A stretch of DNA of 64,000 nucleotides from Nymphalis io (taxonomy: Eukaryota > Arthropoda > Insecta > Lepidoptera > Nymphalidae). Location of the stretch: positions 2,604,001 to 2,668,000 of the forward strand of contig NC_065906.1 in the NCBI RefSeq assembly GCF_905147045.1. The letters are read 5' to 3'. The notes beneath the pieces are model-generated. The model ran no database searches. It saw nothing but the letters and a program-made list of their open reading frames with translations, and was not told the origin of the DNA. Below, piece by piece: positions 12,217 through 23,731 of this stretch. Within the stretch, counting starts at the first letter, position 1. Each line of letters opens with the position of its first letter. The position numbers were made by a program, and so were the translations under genes.

Positions 12217-12344
12217 TTATGTGCTTAAACTGTCGACTACAAACTTGTAAGCTTTCAAAAACTTGGAGTCCTTCACAAACTTGTTGATTTTAGCCACGGC
12301 CACTTCAGATAAAGGCTGAGATCTTGAAAGGATCCAAGCGGATT
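12217..12344 (-). pseudogene. Stray BBP exon 4, truncated
   Basis: A single exon with a good acceptor. Translation starts ESAWILSRSQPLSE and continues to KAYKFV, then departs from the family and stops after VDSLST. It lacks the WPRFSEEDC end and the fourth cysteine. It is closest to exon 4 of BBP-H (ILSRSQPLSE). No exons 1-3 lie in the 1.5 kb between it and BBP-D. A near-identical copy is at 28118-28245, so it travels with the duplicated spacer. Confidence 0.8.
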
Positions 12345-13847
12345 CTGTTAATTAAAAAGATCAATAGATAATAATAGTTATTATTGCTAAAATAAATTTA
12401 CGTCATATTAGTAAAAAAACGTATTTAGTAAGTCCCACTTCTGAATACAGCCGGCCCCATCTCTAAAAAAATTATTTGGAGTTCACTAATTCTTATGTAA
12501 GTAGAAATAGAGGAGTCGTTTTTTAGTACAGAGGTGTCCTTTTTTTCCAAAGATAGAAATTTTAACCATCTTTTGTGCTTCGACTGTAACAAATTATTCT
12601 TCAATATGGAACGTTATTTCAATGGCGCGCGGTAGTTCAACAGCACAAAAGTACTTCTAACTTAAAATGCATGCAAATGTGCCACCTAATGGTAAGTGGT
12701 CACCAACACGCGTAATATATAAAATAATAACCGTCCCTTACATCGGCTATGCGACACCAATCTTGGTAACTACGATATTATTATGCCCCTTGTCTGGCTC
12801 ACTCACCCTTCAAACTGTTGCAGTTATTTTCATTGCACACAAACGTTAAAATGTCACGATGGCAGATTTGAAGACCGCGTCGTTAGCCATCATCGTAATA
12901 TTTTTTATTGTTTGAGAATTTTAATTTCACAGTGTTTCCTAAGATGTCAAATTAAATTAAATATATAGTTTAATGTTCAATGTTCGAAAGGGCACCGCGG
13001 CCGCTCAGTTTTTTATATGGCGATTTAAAGTTTTAAAAAATACAAAAAATATTTTTATATATTCATCCGTTCCTAGTTACAAAAGAAAAGTAGTATATGT
13101 AGTAGTTGTCTGGCTTCCATAGCTTATGCTTATATATATATATATATATTAGCTATATTCCAAAGCCTTGTACAAGCTTAATTTGGGATCAGATGGCCGA
13201 GTGTGTAAAATGTCCCAGGATATTATTATTATTATATTATAATTTGAATAATGGCAAAATATGGTTTAAATTAATTAATTTAAAATGTATTATGGCCACA
13301 GCATTAATTTAAGTAAGTTAATACAGTTACGGTCTGGCGGACTGTGCACTGGCTTTTCTAATTGGTATTATCAAAATCTATTTATATAGCAATACTAAAT
13401 TACTTTATTTATTTAATATTCAAGAGATACGAATAGAAAATTATAAGGTTAAAAAAACAATATTTTTAACACATACATCAGTTAAGTTTCCACAGCACAT
13501 AACACACACAACAACAACAACAACAAAGGTAAATTATTCTAAATATCATAATTTACATAACTTCATAATTTTAGAATTCATTTGGAGTCAGGGCTTTGTT
13601 TTAAATCTGTCTGACTAAGAACCACCCACTCATCACATATCCTACCATTAAGCAGCGATACTCAGTATTTTTAACTTCGGTTTGGCACAAGGGACATAAA
13701 ATATTAGGTCCCAAGGTTGGTTGGGCATTGGTATTGTAAAGGTTAAATATTTGTTACAGTTAGTACAATGGTATTAGTACAATAACTAAAAAAAAATAAC
13801 AAAATGACATTGATATTTATATCAATAACCTTTTATTTAGTCTGTAT
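12345..13847. other. C-D spacer: duplicated and repeat sequence
   Basis: 12380-12600 partly repeats 12080-12240, flanking the stray exon 4. A decayed REP-2 copy at about 12672-12870 carries small repeat-derived frames also found at 17939, 28566 and 36282. A 3' SINE-3 fragment is at 13108-13225, with a (TA)n tract at 13129-13149. A REP-2 fragment in reverse is at 13615-13742. 13340-13530 matches 20455-20625 and 31080-31260. Confidence 0.55.
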
Positions 13848-15654
13848 TTAAGCTTCAACCCTGCATTCCTCCTCAATGAATCGAGGCCACACAAATTTGT
13901 CAGCATTCAGAAACTTGGAGTCCTTAACAAACTTGATGATTTTAGACTCGGTCTCTTTAGATAAAGGCTGAGATCTTGAGAAGACCCAAGCGGATTCTGT
14001 AAATTAAAAAATCAATCAATATTATTGCAAAAATAAAATCACGTCCTATTAGTAAAAAAACATATTAAGTAAGTCCCACTGCTGGACAGAACCGGTCCCA
14101 TCTCTAAAAGAAACGATTTGGAGCCACTTGCCATCACCCTGTCACCAACATTTTAATTATAGTGGTGGGATGCAAGTGACTTCTAATCGAAATATTTTTT
14201 CTTATAACTTTTATGTTCTTCTTTCGTTTTCTTTTATATTCGTCTTTATCGTTGGACACGAGATAAATAAAATTATATTCTATACACGATAATTCAATGG
14301 TGCTGGTCGTGATTCTAACCTGCGATCGCCAATTAAGATTCACGTAACTTCTAGGGCCTCTTTACTATCAAACACAAAACATTTACATTACATCAATTGT
14401 ATTTACACATAGCCTTTCCAAAAGATTAATGGTACTTATCCGCATTCAAACTCAAGATCATTAGCTGTTAAGACTTGGTTCCGTGTTCCTAATGGGACAA
14501 AAGTATATTGAGTACTTTTAATAGTATATTGAATAATACCTCGGTAGCTTTTCTTGACATCATCGAATTGACAGTAATAACATATGAAGAAGTCATCGTA
14601 GTCAACAGCCAAGATATTCACCTCACCGTCAACAACCGTGCCGTTAGCTGAAAAAAATATTTTTTTTTGTAGTTTAATTTAAAGAAATAAATGATTTGAC
14701 AAAGTACGTGTAATTATTAACACTTAAAATGGAATGACTTAACAAAATTAGTAATGTTATTTTATGGAAGTACCTCCGTAAGGTAGGCTGTGGATGATTT
14801 TTCCAGTGGTTCCAGCGTCATCGACGAGCTTGGCAGTACCCTCGATACTCATAAGTTGTTTGTTGTTGTTAACATAGGTGTACTTAAATTTCTTGGAATC
14901 ACCGTCCTGTTTGTATTTCACGTAACCACATTTGCCGTCCTTGACAACGTCATCATGGTATCTCGCGACTTCGTACCATACTCCACTACTGTACTGTTAA
15001 AAAAAATTAAATATTTTATAATTATTAGTCTCAATGTCGTATGTGACGTGGCTAATGCCAACTAATAAATATAAGTTGAGGTCTTTAATCGCGTTTTTAA
15101 TGAACTTATCTTTCGAATTGGTATTCTTCTACGGAGAACCTACTTGCGCCATTTTTTTTTAGTCTCTACAAACAAGGGCTGATTGCCAAATTAAACATTG
15201 AATGTAAAGTATATTTATTGGATTTTTTAATAACAGCCTGTAAATGTCCCACTGCCGGGCTAAGGCCTCCTCTCCCTATTTGAGGAGAAGGTTTGGAGCT
15301 TATTCCACCACGCTGCTCCAATGCGGATTGGTGGAATACACATGCGGCAGAATTTCGATGAAATTAGACACATGCAGGTTTCCTCACGATGTTTTCCTAC
15401 ACCGAAAAGCACGAGATGAATTATAAACAGAAATTAAACACATGAATATTCAGAGGTGCTTGCCCGGGTTTGAACCCACGTTCATCGGTTAAGATTCACG
15501 CGTTCGTACCACTGGGCCATCTCGACTCTTTGGTTTGGATTTTTACGGACTCAAAATTGAAGTTGTCAACGTTTGTAACCTGAGGGCACTTGCAGTCGAG
15601 GAAGATTTAAGCGGAGACTGAAGCAACGAATTCGAGGAAAGCAAAACAGTACTT
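13848..15654 (-). pseudogene. BBP-D: lipocalin with intact exons 2-4 but dead first exon
   Basis: Exons 2-4 (14774-14993, 14540-14647, 13848-13996) are open and spliceable. Exon 2 has one extra codon (NNNKQLMS), so it is 220 bases. GVW and AVDYDD motifs are present, with an extra cysteine in ICYYC. Exon 4 reads FIEEECRVEA. AATAAA at 13832-13837 lies 11 bases past the stop. The local exon 1 (15547-15654, still 108 bases) is dead: the start codon is AAG instead of ATG, the end of the signal peptide carries TAA, the donor is GTAAAA, and a rearranged SINE splits it from its promoter (TATA at 15970-15976). An intact type I first exon with promoter is 1.9 kb upstream (16852-16959). Splicing to it would give a 194-residue chimera. 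Without that the locus is a pseudogene. Confidence 0.8.
15228..15534 (-). repeat. SINE-1 in intron 1 of BBP-D
   Basis: Near full-length copy in reverse, from 'cagcctgtaaatgtcccact' to 'gggccatctcgactctt', ending directly beside the dead exon 1. Confidence 0.85.
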
Positions 15655-15655
15655 T

Positions 15656-15902
15656 TTTTTTTTTTTTGAGGAGAAGGTTTGGAGCTTATTCCACCACGCT
15701 GCTCCAATGCGGGTTGGTAGAATTCACATGTGGCAGAATTTCAGTGAAATTAGACACATGCAGGTTTCCTCACGATGTTTTCCTTCACCGTAAAGCACGA
15801 GATGAATTATAATCACAAATTAAGCACAAAAAAAAAAAAAAAAAGAGGAGAGGAGGCCTTTAGCCCAGCAGTGGGACATTCACAGGCTGTTACGGTTACG
15901 GT
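15656..15902. mobile_element. Inverted (twin-primed) SINE-1 inserted at the start codon of BBP-D
   Basis: Flanked by 13-base target duplications aaaacagtacttt (15643-15655 and 15903-15915). The left part is SINE-1 body in reverse starting with a poly-T run. After a poly-A run the right part is the SINE-1 3' end in forward direction, ending 'caggctgttacggttacgg'. This is the structure expected from twin priming. Confidence 0.85.
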
Positions 15903-16084
15903 AAAACAGTACTTTATGGTAGTCAAATTACTTGCGGCTGACTTAGCTATTTCAGATGAGTACACGCTTTTTTATACTCAATACAATCTTGGGTGACCAT
16001 TTCAAAGCAAGGAGACATCATTTAGGATTGGAATTTATTTTGAATTATATTGATATTTGATATAAACATTTTATTTTGTCTGTA

Positions 16085-16260
16085 TTTATCCGTCAAACCT
16101 GCAGTTTTTATCGCTGAATGAAGCTCACACAAAATTGAACTCACACAAACAAAAAAATTGTTTACCCAATTTTGTGCAGTTTTTTAATTTAAAACAAACA
16201 TTGACTTCTCAATATTAGATGAAAGCACGCTTTTTTATAATCATCTCAATCTTTTCCTTT
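16085..16260 (-). pseudogene. Ghost BBP gene in the D unit: exon 4 tail fused to promoter remnant
   Basis: A decayed exon 4 end (around 16090-16135, 'aacctgcag..tcgctgaatgaagc') is followed within about 80 bases by a fragment like an array promoter ('tagatgaaagcacgctttttta'). The gene body is missing. Clearer copies are in the E, F and G units. Confidence 0.65.
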
Positions 16261-16851
16261 TTCCAAAAACTCTGCTTTTGGTGAAATAATTCAGGAAATT
16301 CTTTTTTGGTTGTTTTTATTTGTAATTTTGAGCCATTTTGAACATTATCCTGGACAAACAGACGGATACACAAAAATGCAATCGGTTTTAGTAACTTGCA
16401 ATGACAAATAAACCTAAAAAAATTATAATAAATTTGAATTCACAGAATAAATAAATTCCTAAATCTTAATGTTTACGTGTAATGCAAATGAATCCCTGCC
16501 CTATTATAGTAGAAGAGAAGCTTATTCTTTTACGTCACGGTTACGTCACTGTTACGACACGGTAATCTAAGTCGGCTTAAATAATCTATCCTACTTATTA
16601 GTATTTTAATGGCTGGAACGTTGGCGATTGGAAAAGATATCCAATGTAAAATGCACATAATGAGGTAAATGATATACCAAAGCTGAAACGAAAGATGTTA
16701 ATACGACTATATCTCAATCCGCTTAAAGGAAAAATCACTTGCTATTGGAGGATATAATTGGTATTTCTTTTGGCTCCACAAAAAGGGACCGATTGCTATA
16801 TGGTTAAATAATACATTGAGTATAAAAGTATATTAGTCATTTGATACTTAC
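16261..16851. other. Remnant of a type I intron 1
   Basis: Resembles intron 1 of BBP-B and BBP-C ('tttggtgaaataat', 'tggacaaacagacgga', 'aaatgcacataa'). It lies just downstream of the spare first exon, which shows that exon once belonged to its own gene. Confidence 0.65.
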
Positions 16852-16959
16852 AGACTCAAAATTGAAGTTTTCAACGCTTGAGAACTTAGGACACTCAGAA
16901 TCACGAGTGATGTAGGCGGAGGCTGAAGCCACGAAGATGAGGGAAGCTAAACGGTACAT
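16852..16959 (-). CDS. Spare type I first exon upstream of BBP-D, intact
   Basis: Complete 108-base first exon: ATG at 16959, signal peptide starting MYRLASLIFV and ending SASA, mature start YITRDSECPK with the first conserved cysteine, ending NFNFES at a consensus donor GTAAGTATC. It has its own TATA box and conserved upstream block. No exons 2-4 of its own remain; the next acceptor on this strand belongs to BBP-D exon 2 at 14993, in matching phase 0. It may serve as the real first exon of BBP-D, or be a dead remnant. Transcript evidence would decide. Confidence 0.8.
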
Positions 16960-17035
16960 TTTAGTATTCTCTTGAAGCGCTTTGTTTCGTCTGATCGCCT
17001 GCCGCTGACTTAGCCGCTTTAGATGAATACACGCT

Positions 17036-17042
17036 TTTTATA
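17036..17042 (-). promoter_or_regulatory. TATA box of the spare first exon of D
   Basis: TATAAAA on the minus strand, 77 bases upstream of its ATG, in the usual array context. Confidence 0.7.
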
Positions 17043-17214
17043 GTACTCACAATCTTCGGACACTCGATCGTGACTCGATTTATGCATTTAAAAATGCATA
17101 AATTAATTCGATAGCGGTCGTCCAGTAGTCTTCTGTTTTTTCATTAGTATAGTAAATATAAAATGCTATATTAATAATTAATTACTTTATATTTATTGTT
17201 GTGAATGATATGGA

Positions 17215-17300
17215 ATTCCTTCCACTGCACTGAGCGTTAAGTCTGGGCCCTTTATATAATCGAGGGGGAATCCGGGACATGTGATCGCAAAGTCTGCAGG
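17215..17300 (-). promoter_or_regulatory. Conserved upstream block of type I promoters (copy D)
   Basis: TATATAAA at 17251-17258 and TCAGT at 17229-17233 on the minus strand, nearly identical to the copies at 11545 and 26650. Confidence 0.4.
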
Positions 17301-17869
17301 ATCGTCTTATTAAACTATAAATTATTAAAATATTATTATTTAACCAATAATTTCAATATTTCACATCTGCCATGCGTCCTTTGCCGGTCAACTTGTCTAA
17401 TGTTTTGTTTTTTAAAAATAGTAATAACTAAACGAAAATTAAAATCAAATATTCAAATTTCTAAAATATTATAAATAAAAAAGGTTTGTCTGTTTGTAAA
17501 CGATGAATAAAGATGAATTGTCATTATAAGAAATAGAATATTAATCCTTACAAAGAACTACTCATTGTATCTACAAGACAAGCTTGCCCTTTACAGCATG
17601 CTACTTGGATGCATAGCTTAGGAAATAATTAAAAATTGAAATAATTAATATGATGATATTTTAACACGCTTGTTTCAAATCCGTGGCGCTCGACAATTCT
17701 TACGCAAATTAAACAACAAATTAAATATTCTTATCAAGATATAAACGTGTATATTCCACTAATTCTTATGTAAGTAGAAAAAGAGGAGTTGTTTATTATA
17801 TAGAGGTGTCCTTCTTTTATAAAGTAAGAAATTTTAACCATCTTATGTGCTTCGACTATAACAAATTAT

Positions 17870-20800
17870 TCTTCAATATGGAACGTTATTTCAATGGCGC
17901 GCGGTAGTTCAACAGCACAAAAGTACTTCTAACTTAAAATGCATGCAAATGTGCCACCTAATGGTAAGTGGTCACCAACACGCGTAATATATAAAATAAT
18001 AACCGTCCCTTACATCGGCTATGCGACACCAATCTTGGTAACTACGATATTATTATGCCCCTTGACTGGCTCACTCACCTTCAAACTGTTGCAGTTATTT
18101 TCATTGCACACAAACGTTAAAATGTCACGATGGCAGATTTGAAGGATTATCGTCACAAACCGAATGCCAAGCAGGCGAAGTTGCGTTAGTAGGTAGTATA
18201 TACACATACGTAACAAAATATTACTATATTTTAAAAATAGAAAAGATAAATCATTATTTGTGGTGGTATTTAAATATTTAAATTAATATTTTTATTAAAA
18301 AGTGTAAAGTATTTTTAATTAAATTGCAACTGGTAGTATGATAATAAACATTATATACAAGGTTTTTCGCGCGATTTCACCGACGGTTAACATTTACTTC
18401 TCCTTTCTAACCTTTCTCAATAAATAGCCTATCTGACGCAAACAGTTTTTTTTAACGGACTTTTCAAATCAAATCAAAATACTTTATTCGACATAGAAGC
18501 ATTACACTTACTTTCAAATTGTCAAATTAGAGAATACCACCAATTCGAAAAAGAAATACCCTGAGAAGAACCGGCGAAAGAAACTCAACGGAGTTTTTTT
18601 AGCATGTCTTGTTTACAAGCGTTCAGTGTAAAAAAATAGCCAGGGGGCGATTTTTTCATTCCCATGGTGTGCTATCATCCATTTTTATTTGTAATGACCG
18701 ACACACAAACGTTAAAAGAAGGAACGCTTGTGCAAAAACAAATAATTAAAAGCAGGCATTTAGGCTATCCGTTAATAGATCGTTGCTAGTTGTCGTTTAA
18801 ATCGCGCTATAGTCATTTATTTCTGTAAGCACTTATAAGGCTTGGCATATTTAAGTTGAGAGCGCTCAATTAAGCTATGCTATGCGATATGGTTAATAAC
18901 TAAATCATTAATAAAAGAAAAATATTTTTTATTTACGTTATGTTTTAATGAATGAATTCGTTTGAATATTTCAACTATCTTGGAAGGGCTGACATTTTAA
19001 GAAAATGTTTTTAAGATAAAATTATAAGGCGAAAAGCACTATTACATCCTACTATTTCTAACTATGTTATAGATGACGTTCAGTATTTTCATTGTTATTA
19101 ATATCATAATCCTCTTATAATATAAATTTATGGTTGGTTCACGGTTCATTAAAATATTAAGATTTTTATAATTATATACACAATCTTTGAATTCATTCGT
19201 AATCAAGTTTAACAAGTAAGACAAGTTAAAAACAAAAACAAAAGGAAATATTCAAATGTTGCACAAAAATAAATCTTCATTAATATACAAAGTTGAATCG
19301 TTCGTTTGTTAGAGTGTATTAATCTCGGGATTTAAATTTCCGATAAAAATTGTTTTCTGCATAAGGCTTTTTTTATTTCTGCATAAGGCTTTTTGATAGG
19401 TAGGCGGACGAGCATTTGCTCGTACCTATCCTACAAGCGACCTGATGGTAAGTGATCACCAACGTCCATAGACATTGGCATTGTAAGAAATGTTAACCAT
19501 CGCTTACATCACCAATGCGCCACCAACCTTGGGAACTAAGATTTTATGCACCTTATGCCTGTAATTACACTGGCTCACTCACCCTTCAAGCCGGAACACA
19601 ACAATACCAAGTACGCGTTTGCGTTAGAATATCTGATGAGTGGGTGGTACCTACCCAGACGAGCTTGCACAAAGCTCTACCACCAGTAAAGCTTCTCTAC
19701 CACGCTCTACCCCGCGCCACACACTTGATAATTATTTTATAGCGGAGTTATTTTAAAACTGTAATATCTCCTAAGATATTCATTGAAAACAAATTACGTA
19801 AGGGCAATTTTATTCAAAATTCAATACTTGTGATAAATAACGTTTTTATTTAGATAAGAATTAATACCATGTTTATAAAAACGACTTCGCAAATAATGCT
19901 TCATTTTAGAACAAATTTGATTACCATAAAAAAGTTTATAGTGAGTCAATCTTAAAAGATAATATGCAAACGTTTTTTAGACCTTTTTAAGATGAACAAT
20001 TCTGCCATATGATTGTTGCGTAACTTTCACCGTTTACGCAGCGTATGTAACGGAAGCTCTCAAAAGAAATAAAGTTCCCGTTTTTGTAACATTTTCATTG
20101 ATGCTCCACTCTGCTATTAGTCGTAGCGTGATGTTATATAGTCTATATCATTCCTCAATAAATGGTCTATCTGACACTAAAACATTTTTTCAATTCAAGC
20201 TTGTAGTTCCTGAGATTAGCCGGATCAACCAAACAATCTCTAGTGCTTTATAATATTAGCATAGATATGCCTTTTGTGTAATATTGGTTTGTAATAACGT
20301 TAAGCTGTTTTAGCACAAATAAATTAATTATTTTTTAAATGATTTGGCTAATTGCAATATGTGGTTTAAATTAATTCAGTTATAGTGTATTTTTGCCCTT
20401 TTAGCACCAGGCTACAGCATTAATTTAATTAAGTTAATAAAGTTACGGTCGTTATCGTTATCAAAATCTATTTATATATCAATACTAAATTACTTTATTT
20501 ATTTAATATTCAAGAAATACGAACAGTAAATTATAAGGTTCACAAAAACAATATTTTTAACACATACATCAGTTAAGTTTCCACAGCTTACCACAGCACA
20601 TAACACACACAATAACAACAACACAAAGGTAAGTTATTATAAATATTATAATTTACATAACTTCATAATTTTCGGATTCATTTGGGTGTGAGGGGGGATT
20701 CCTTCGTTTAAGATCAAATAACATTATGCTAAATATTATTTAATTTATCTTCTCGTCAATAGATGTATTTTACATCGCGCTATAAGAATGTTTTTTAAAA

Positions 20801-21500
20801 GTACTAAATAAGTTTTTGTAAATTAACAATGAGAGAGACCAATTACACTATCTGACCAGCAGTACATATTCGGTGGTTTTATTTTGAATTTTTTTTTTTT
20901 TTTTTTATAGAATAGGAAGGTGGACGAGCATATGGGCCACCTGATGGTAAGTGGTCACCAAACGCCCTTAGACATTGGCATTGTAAGAAATGTCAACCAT
21001 CGCTTATAGCCAATGCGCCACCAACCTTGGGAACTAAGATTTTATGTCCCTTGTGCCTGTAATTACACTGGCTCACTCACCCTTCAAACCGGAACACAAA
21101 AATATCAAGTATTGCTGTTTTGCGGTAGAATATCTGATGAGTGGGTGGTACCTACCCAGACGGGCTTGCACAAAGCCCTACCACCAATACTACCAGGTGA
21201 GACCAAACAGTCTTTGTTTAAAATCCGTCGGATAAGTACCAACCACTCAACACATATCCCACCACTAAGCAGCAATACTCAGTACTTTTAACTCCGGTCT
21301 GAACGGTAAGTGGCCAGTGTAACTATAGGCACAAGGAACATAAAATCTTAGTTTCCAAGGTTGGTTGGACATTGGCATTGTAAAGGTAAATTATTTGTTA
21401 CAGTTAGTACAATGGTATTATTGATATATATTTATGATATACAATGGTATTGACATTGATATTTGCAATAACCTTTTATTTAGTCTGTATTTATATTTAT
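17870..21500. repeat. D-E spacer, left copy of a large segmental duplication
   Basis: From about 17870 this spacer is nearly identical, with an offset of 10,627-10,628 bases over 17939-19700, to 28490-31848. Contents include decayed REP-2 at 17946-18150, the REP-4 segment 'gagaagaaccggcgaaag' at 18468-18640, and REP-2 copies at 19395-19690 and 20887-21187 with a reversed fragment at 21180-21395. The 60-92 residue frames here are repeat-derived. The REP-2 copy at 20887 has no counterpart in the right copy. Confidence 0.85.
20887..21187 (+). repeat. REP-2, complete copy present only in the left spacer
   Basis: Begins with a poly-T run and 'atagaataggaaggtggacg', ends 'aaagccctaccacca'. The corresponding place in the right copy (about 31515-31530) lacks it. 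Confidence 0.75.
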
Positions 21501-21508
21501 TATATATA

Positions 21509-23277
21509 TTAAGCTTCGACCCTGCAGTCCTCCTCACTGAATCGAGGCCACACAAATTTGTCAGCATTCAGAAACTTAGAGTCCTTCACAAACTTGTTGA
21601 TTTTAGTCTCGGTCTCTTTAGATAAAGGCTGAGATCTTGAAAAGATCCAAGCGGATTCTGTAAATTAAAAAATAATTAATATTATTGCTAAAATAAATTC
21701 ACGTCCTATTAGTAAAAAAATGTATTAAGTCCCACCTCTGGACGGAGCCGGTCCCATCTCTAAAATAAAAAAAATTGAGCCTTTTACCACCACGCTGTCA
21801 CCAATATTTTAATGAATAATAAGGTGGGATGCAAGTTCGAACCCGGGCAAGCACCTCTGAATATTCATGTGCCTAATTTCTATTTATAATTCATTTCGTG
21901 CTTTTCGGTGAAGGAAAACATCGTGAGGAAGCGGAAAGTCAGCCACATGTGTATTCCACCAAGCCACATTGGAGCTGCTTGGTAGAATAAGCTCAAACCT
22001 TCTCCTCAAAAAGGGAGAGGAGGCCTTATCCCAGCTGTGGGACATTTACAGGCTGTTACTGTACTGTTACCACTGATGCAAGTGACTTATAATCGCAATG
22101 TTTTTTCTTTATCGTTGGACACGAGATACATTATAATAATATTGTATACTCGTGTACTTATACACGAAAACTCAATGGTCCTGGTCGAGATTCTAACCTG
22201 CGAGCGCCGATTAAGATCCACGTAAACATCTCCTAGGGCCTCCTTAGTATCCCATATCGCTAACGATACAAAAAAATTACATTACATCAATTGAATTTAC
22301 ACTAAGGCTATCATTTCCAAAAGCTTAGTGGTACTTATCCGCATTAAAACTCAAGATCATTAGCTGTTAAGACTTGGCTACGTGCTCCTCCGTTTGTCCC
22401 AGTGGACAAACGTATATTGAGTGCTATTAATGGTATATTAAATTAATTACCTCGGTAGCTTTTCTTGGCATCATCGAATTGACAGTAATAACAGATGAAG
22501 AAGTTGTCGTAGTCAACTGCTAAGATATTCAGCTCACTGTCAACAACCGTGCCGTTAGCTGAAAAATACAAATTCTGACTTTAAATTGAAAAAATATATA
22601 TTTATGACAAAGAACGTGTAATTATTAATACTTAAAATGGAACGACTTAATGAGATTAGTAATGTTTATTTATGGAAGTACCTCCGTAAGGTAGGCTATG
22701 GATCAATTTTCCAGTGGTTCCAGCGTCATCGGCGAGCTTGGCAGTACCCTCGATACTCATAAGTTTGTTGTTGTTAACATAGGTGTACTTAAATTTCTTG
22801 GAATCACCGTTCTGTTTGTATTTCACGTTACTACATTTGCCGTCCTTAACAACGTCATCATAGTATCTCGCGACTTCGTACCATACTCCACTACCGTACT
22901 GTTAAAAAAATTAAATATTTTATAATTATGAGCCTCAATGTCGTATGTGACGTGGCAAATGCCAACTAATAAATAAATTTATCGTTTTTAATAAATTTAT
23001 CTTTCGAACTGGTATTCTTCTACAGAGGACCTACTTGCTGGCATCTTTCTTTTTAGTCTCTACAAACAAGGGCTGATTGCCAAATTAAAATTAAAAATAT
23101 TATATAAAATAATAATATAAATTAAAAAATATTATATAAAATATAAATAAAATTAAAGTATATTCATTCGATATTTACGGACTCAAAATTGAAGTCGTCA
23201 ACGTTTGTAACCTTGGAGACGAGAAAGATGTAAGCGGAGACTGAAGCCACGAAGACGTGAAAAGAAAAACGGTACAT
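21509..23277 (-). CDS. BBP-E: lipocalin, 190 aa, first conserved cysteine deleted
   Basis: Open four-exon gene: exons 23179-23277 (99 bases), 22682-22898, 22451-22558 and 21509-21657. It keeps GVW and LAVDYDN motifs, the exon 2 cysteine (KCSN), a doubled cysteine in ICYYC and the final EEDCRVEA. Exon 1 lacks three codons after SK, in frame, removing the CPE/CPK of its paralogues and with it the first conserved cysteine. That leaves the exon 3 cysteine without its usual partner. The signal peptide carries an unusual His (MYRFSFHVFVASVSA). The TATA variant TATAAAC is at 23356-23362. AATAAA is at 21475-21480. Exons 1-3 are nearly identical to BBP-F (the exon 2 protein is identical), so its present form is young. 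It could be functional with altered disulfides, or be decaying. Confidence 0.85.
21833..22070 (+). repeat. SINE-1 (5'-incomplete) in intron 3 of BBP-E
   Basis: Forward copy from the B-box 'gttcgaacccgggc' to 'caggctgttactgtac'. It also occurs in BBP-F (24009-24246) and BBP-G (32170-32410), so it was present before this subfamily expanded. Confidence 0.8.
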
Positions 23278-23355
23278 TATGGTAGTCTTTTTTAAGCGCT
23301 TTGTTTTGTCAAATTACCTGAGGCTGACATAGCTATTTCAGATGTGTACACGCTT

Positions 23356-23362
23356 GTTTATA
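23356..23362 (-). promoter_or_regulatory. TATA-like box of BBP-E
   Basis: TATAAAC on the minus strand, 79 bases upstream of the ATG. F (25532-25538) and G (33654-33660) have the same variant; H keeps TATAAAA. Confidence 0.65.
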
Positions 23363-23464
23363 CTCAATCCAATCTTGGGTTACCATTTTAAAGCAAGGGG
23401 TTACAAGTTAGAATTGAAATTTATTTTGAATTATATTGGTATTTGACATAAACATTTTATTTCG

Positions 23465-23625
23465 TCGGTATTTATCCGTCGAACCTGCAGTCCTCATCGC
23501 TGAATGAAGCCTACATTTGCTAGCATTTAAAAACTGCACAAAATTGTTTACCTACAAACATGGACTTCTCAATTTTAGATGAAAACACGCTTTTTTATAA
23601 TCATACCAATCTTTTTCTTTTTCCA
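23465..23625 (-). pseudogene. Ghost BBP gene in the E unit
   Basis: Exon 4 tail (encoding FLNASK, then frameshifted CGLHS / DEDCR remnants) joined almost directly to a promoter-like fragment with TATAAAA. The last-exon sequence is A-like rather than D/E-like. Confidence 0.7.
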
Positions 23626-23731
23626 AAAACTCCGCCTTTGGTAAAATAATGACTAACCCAAGGTACTTAGGAATACTTCAAATAATAATTCAGGAAAATC
23701 TTTTTATGGTAAATTTTAGCCATTTTGAAAA

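Noticed and set aside
12667..12849. Repeated 60-67 residue frames (also at 17939, 28566, 36282) that look conserved
   Set aside because: They lie in decayed REP-2 sequence inside duplicated spacers; similarity comes from duplication, and the frame ends differ between copies.
22698..22925. 75-residue plus-strand frames at 22698, 24874, 33046 and 45064
   Set aside because: Antisense shadows of lipocalin exon 2; the real coding frame is on the minus strand.
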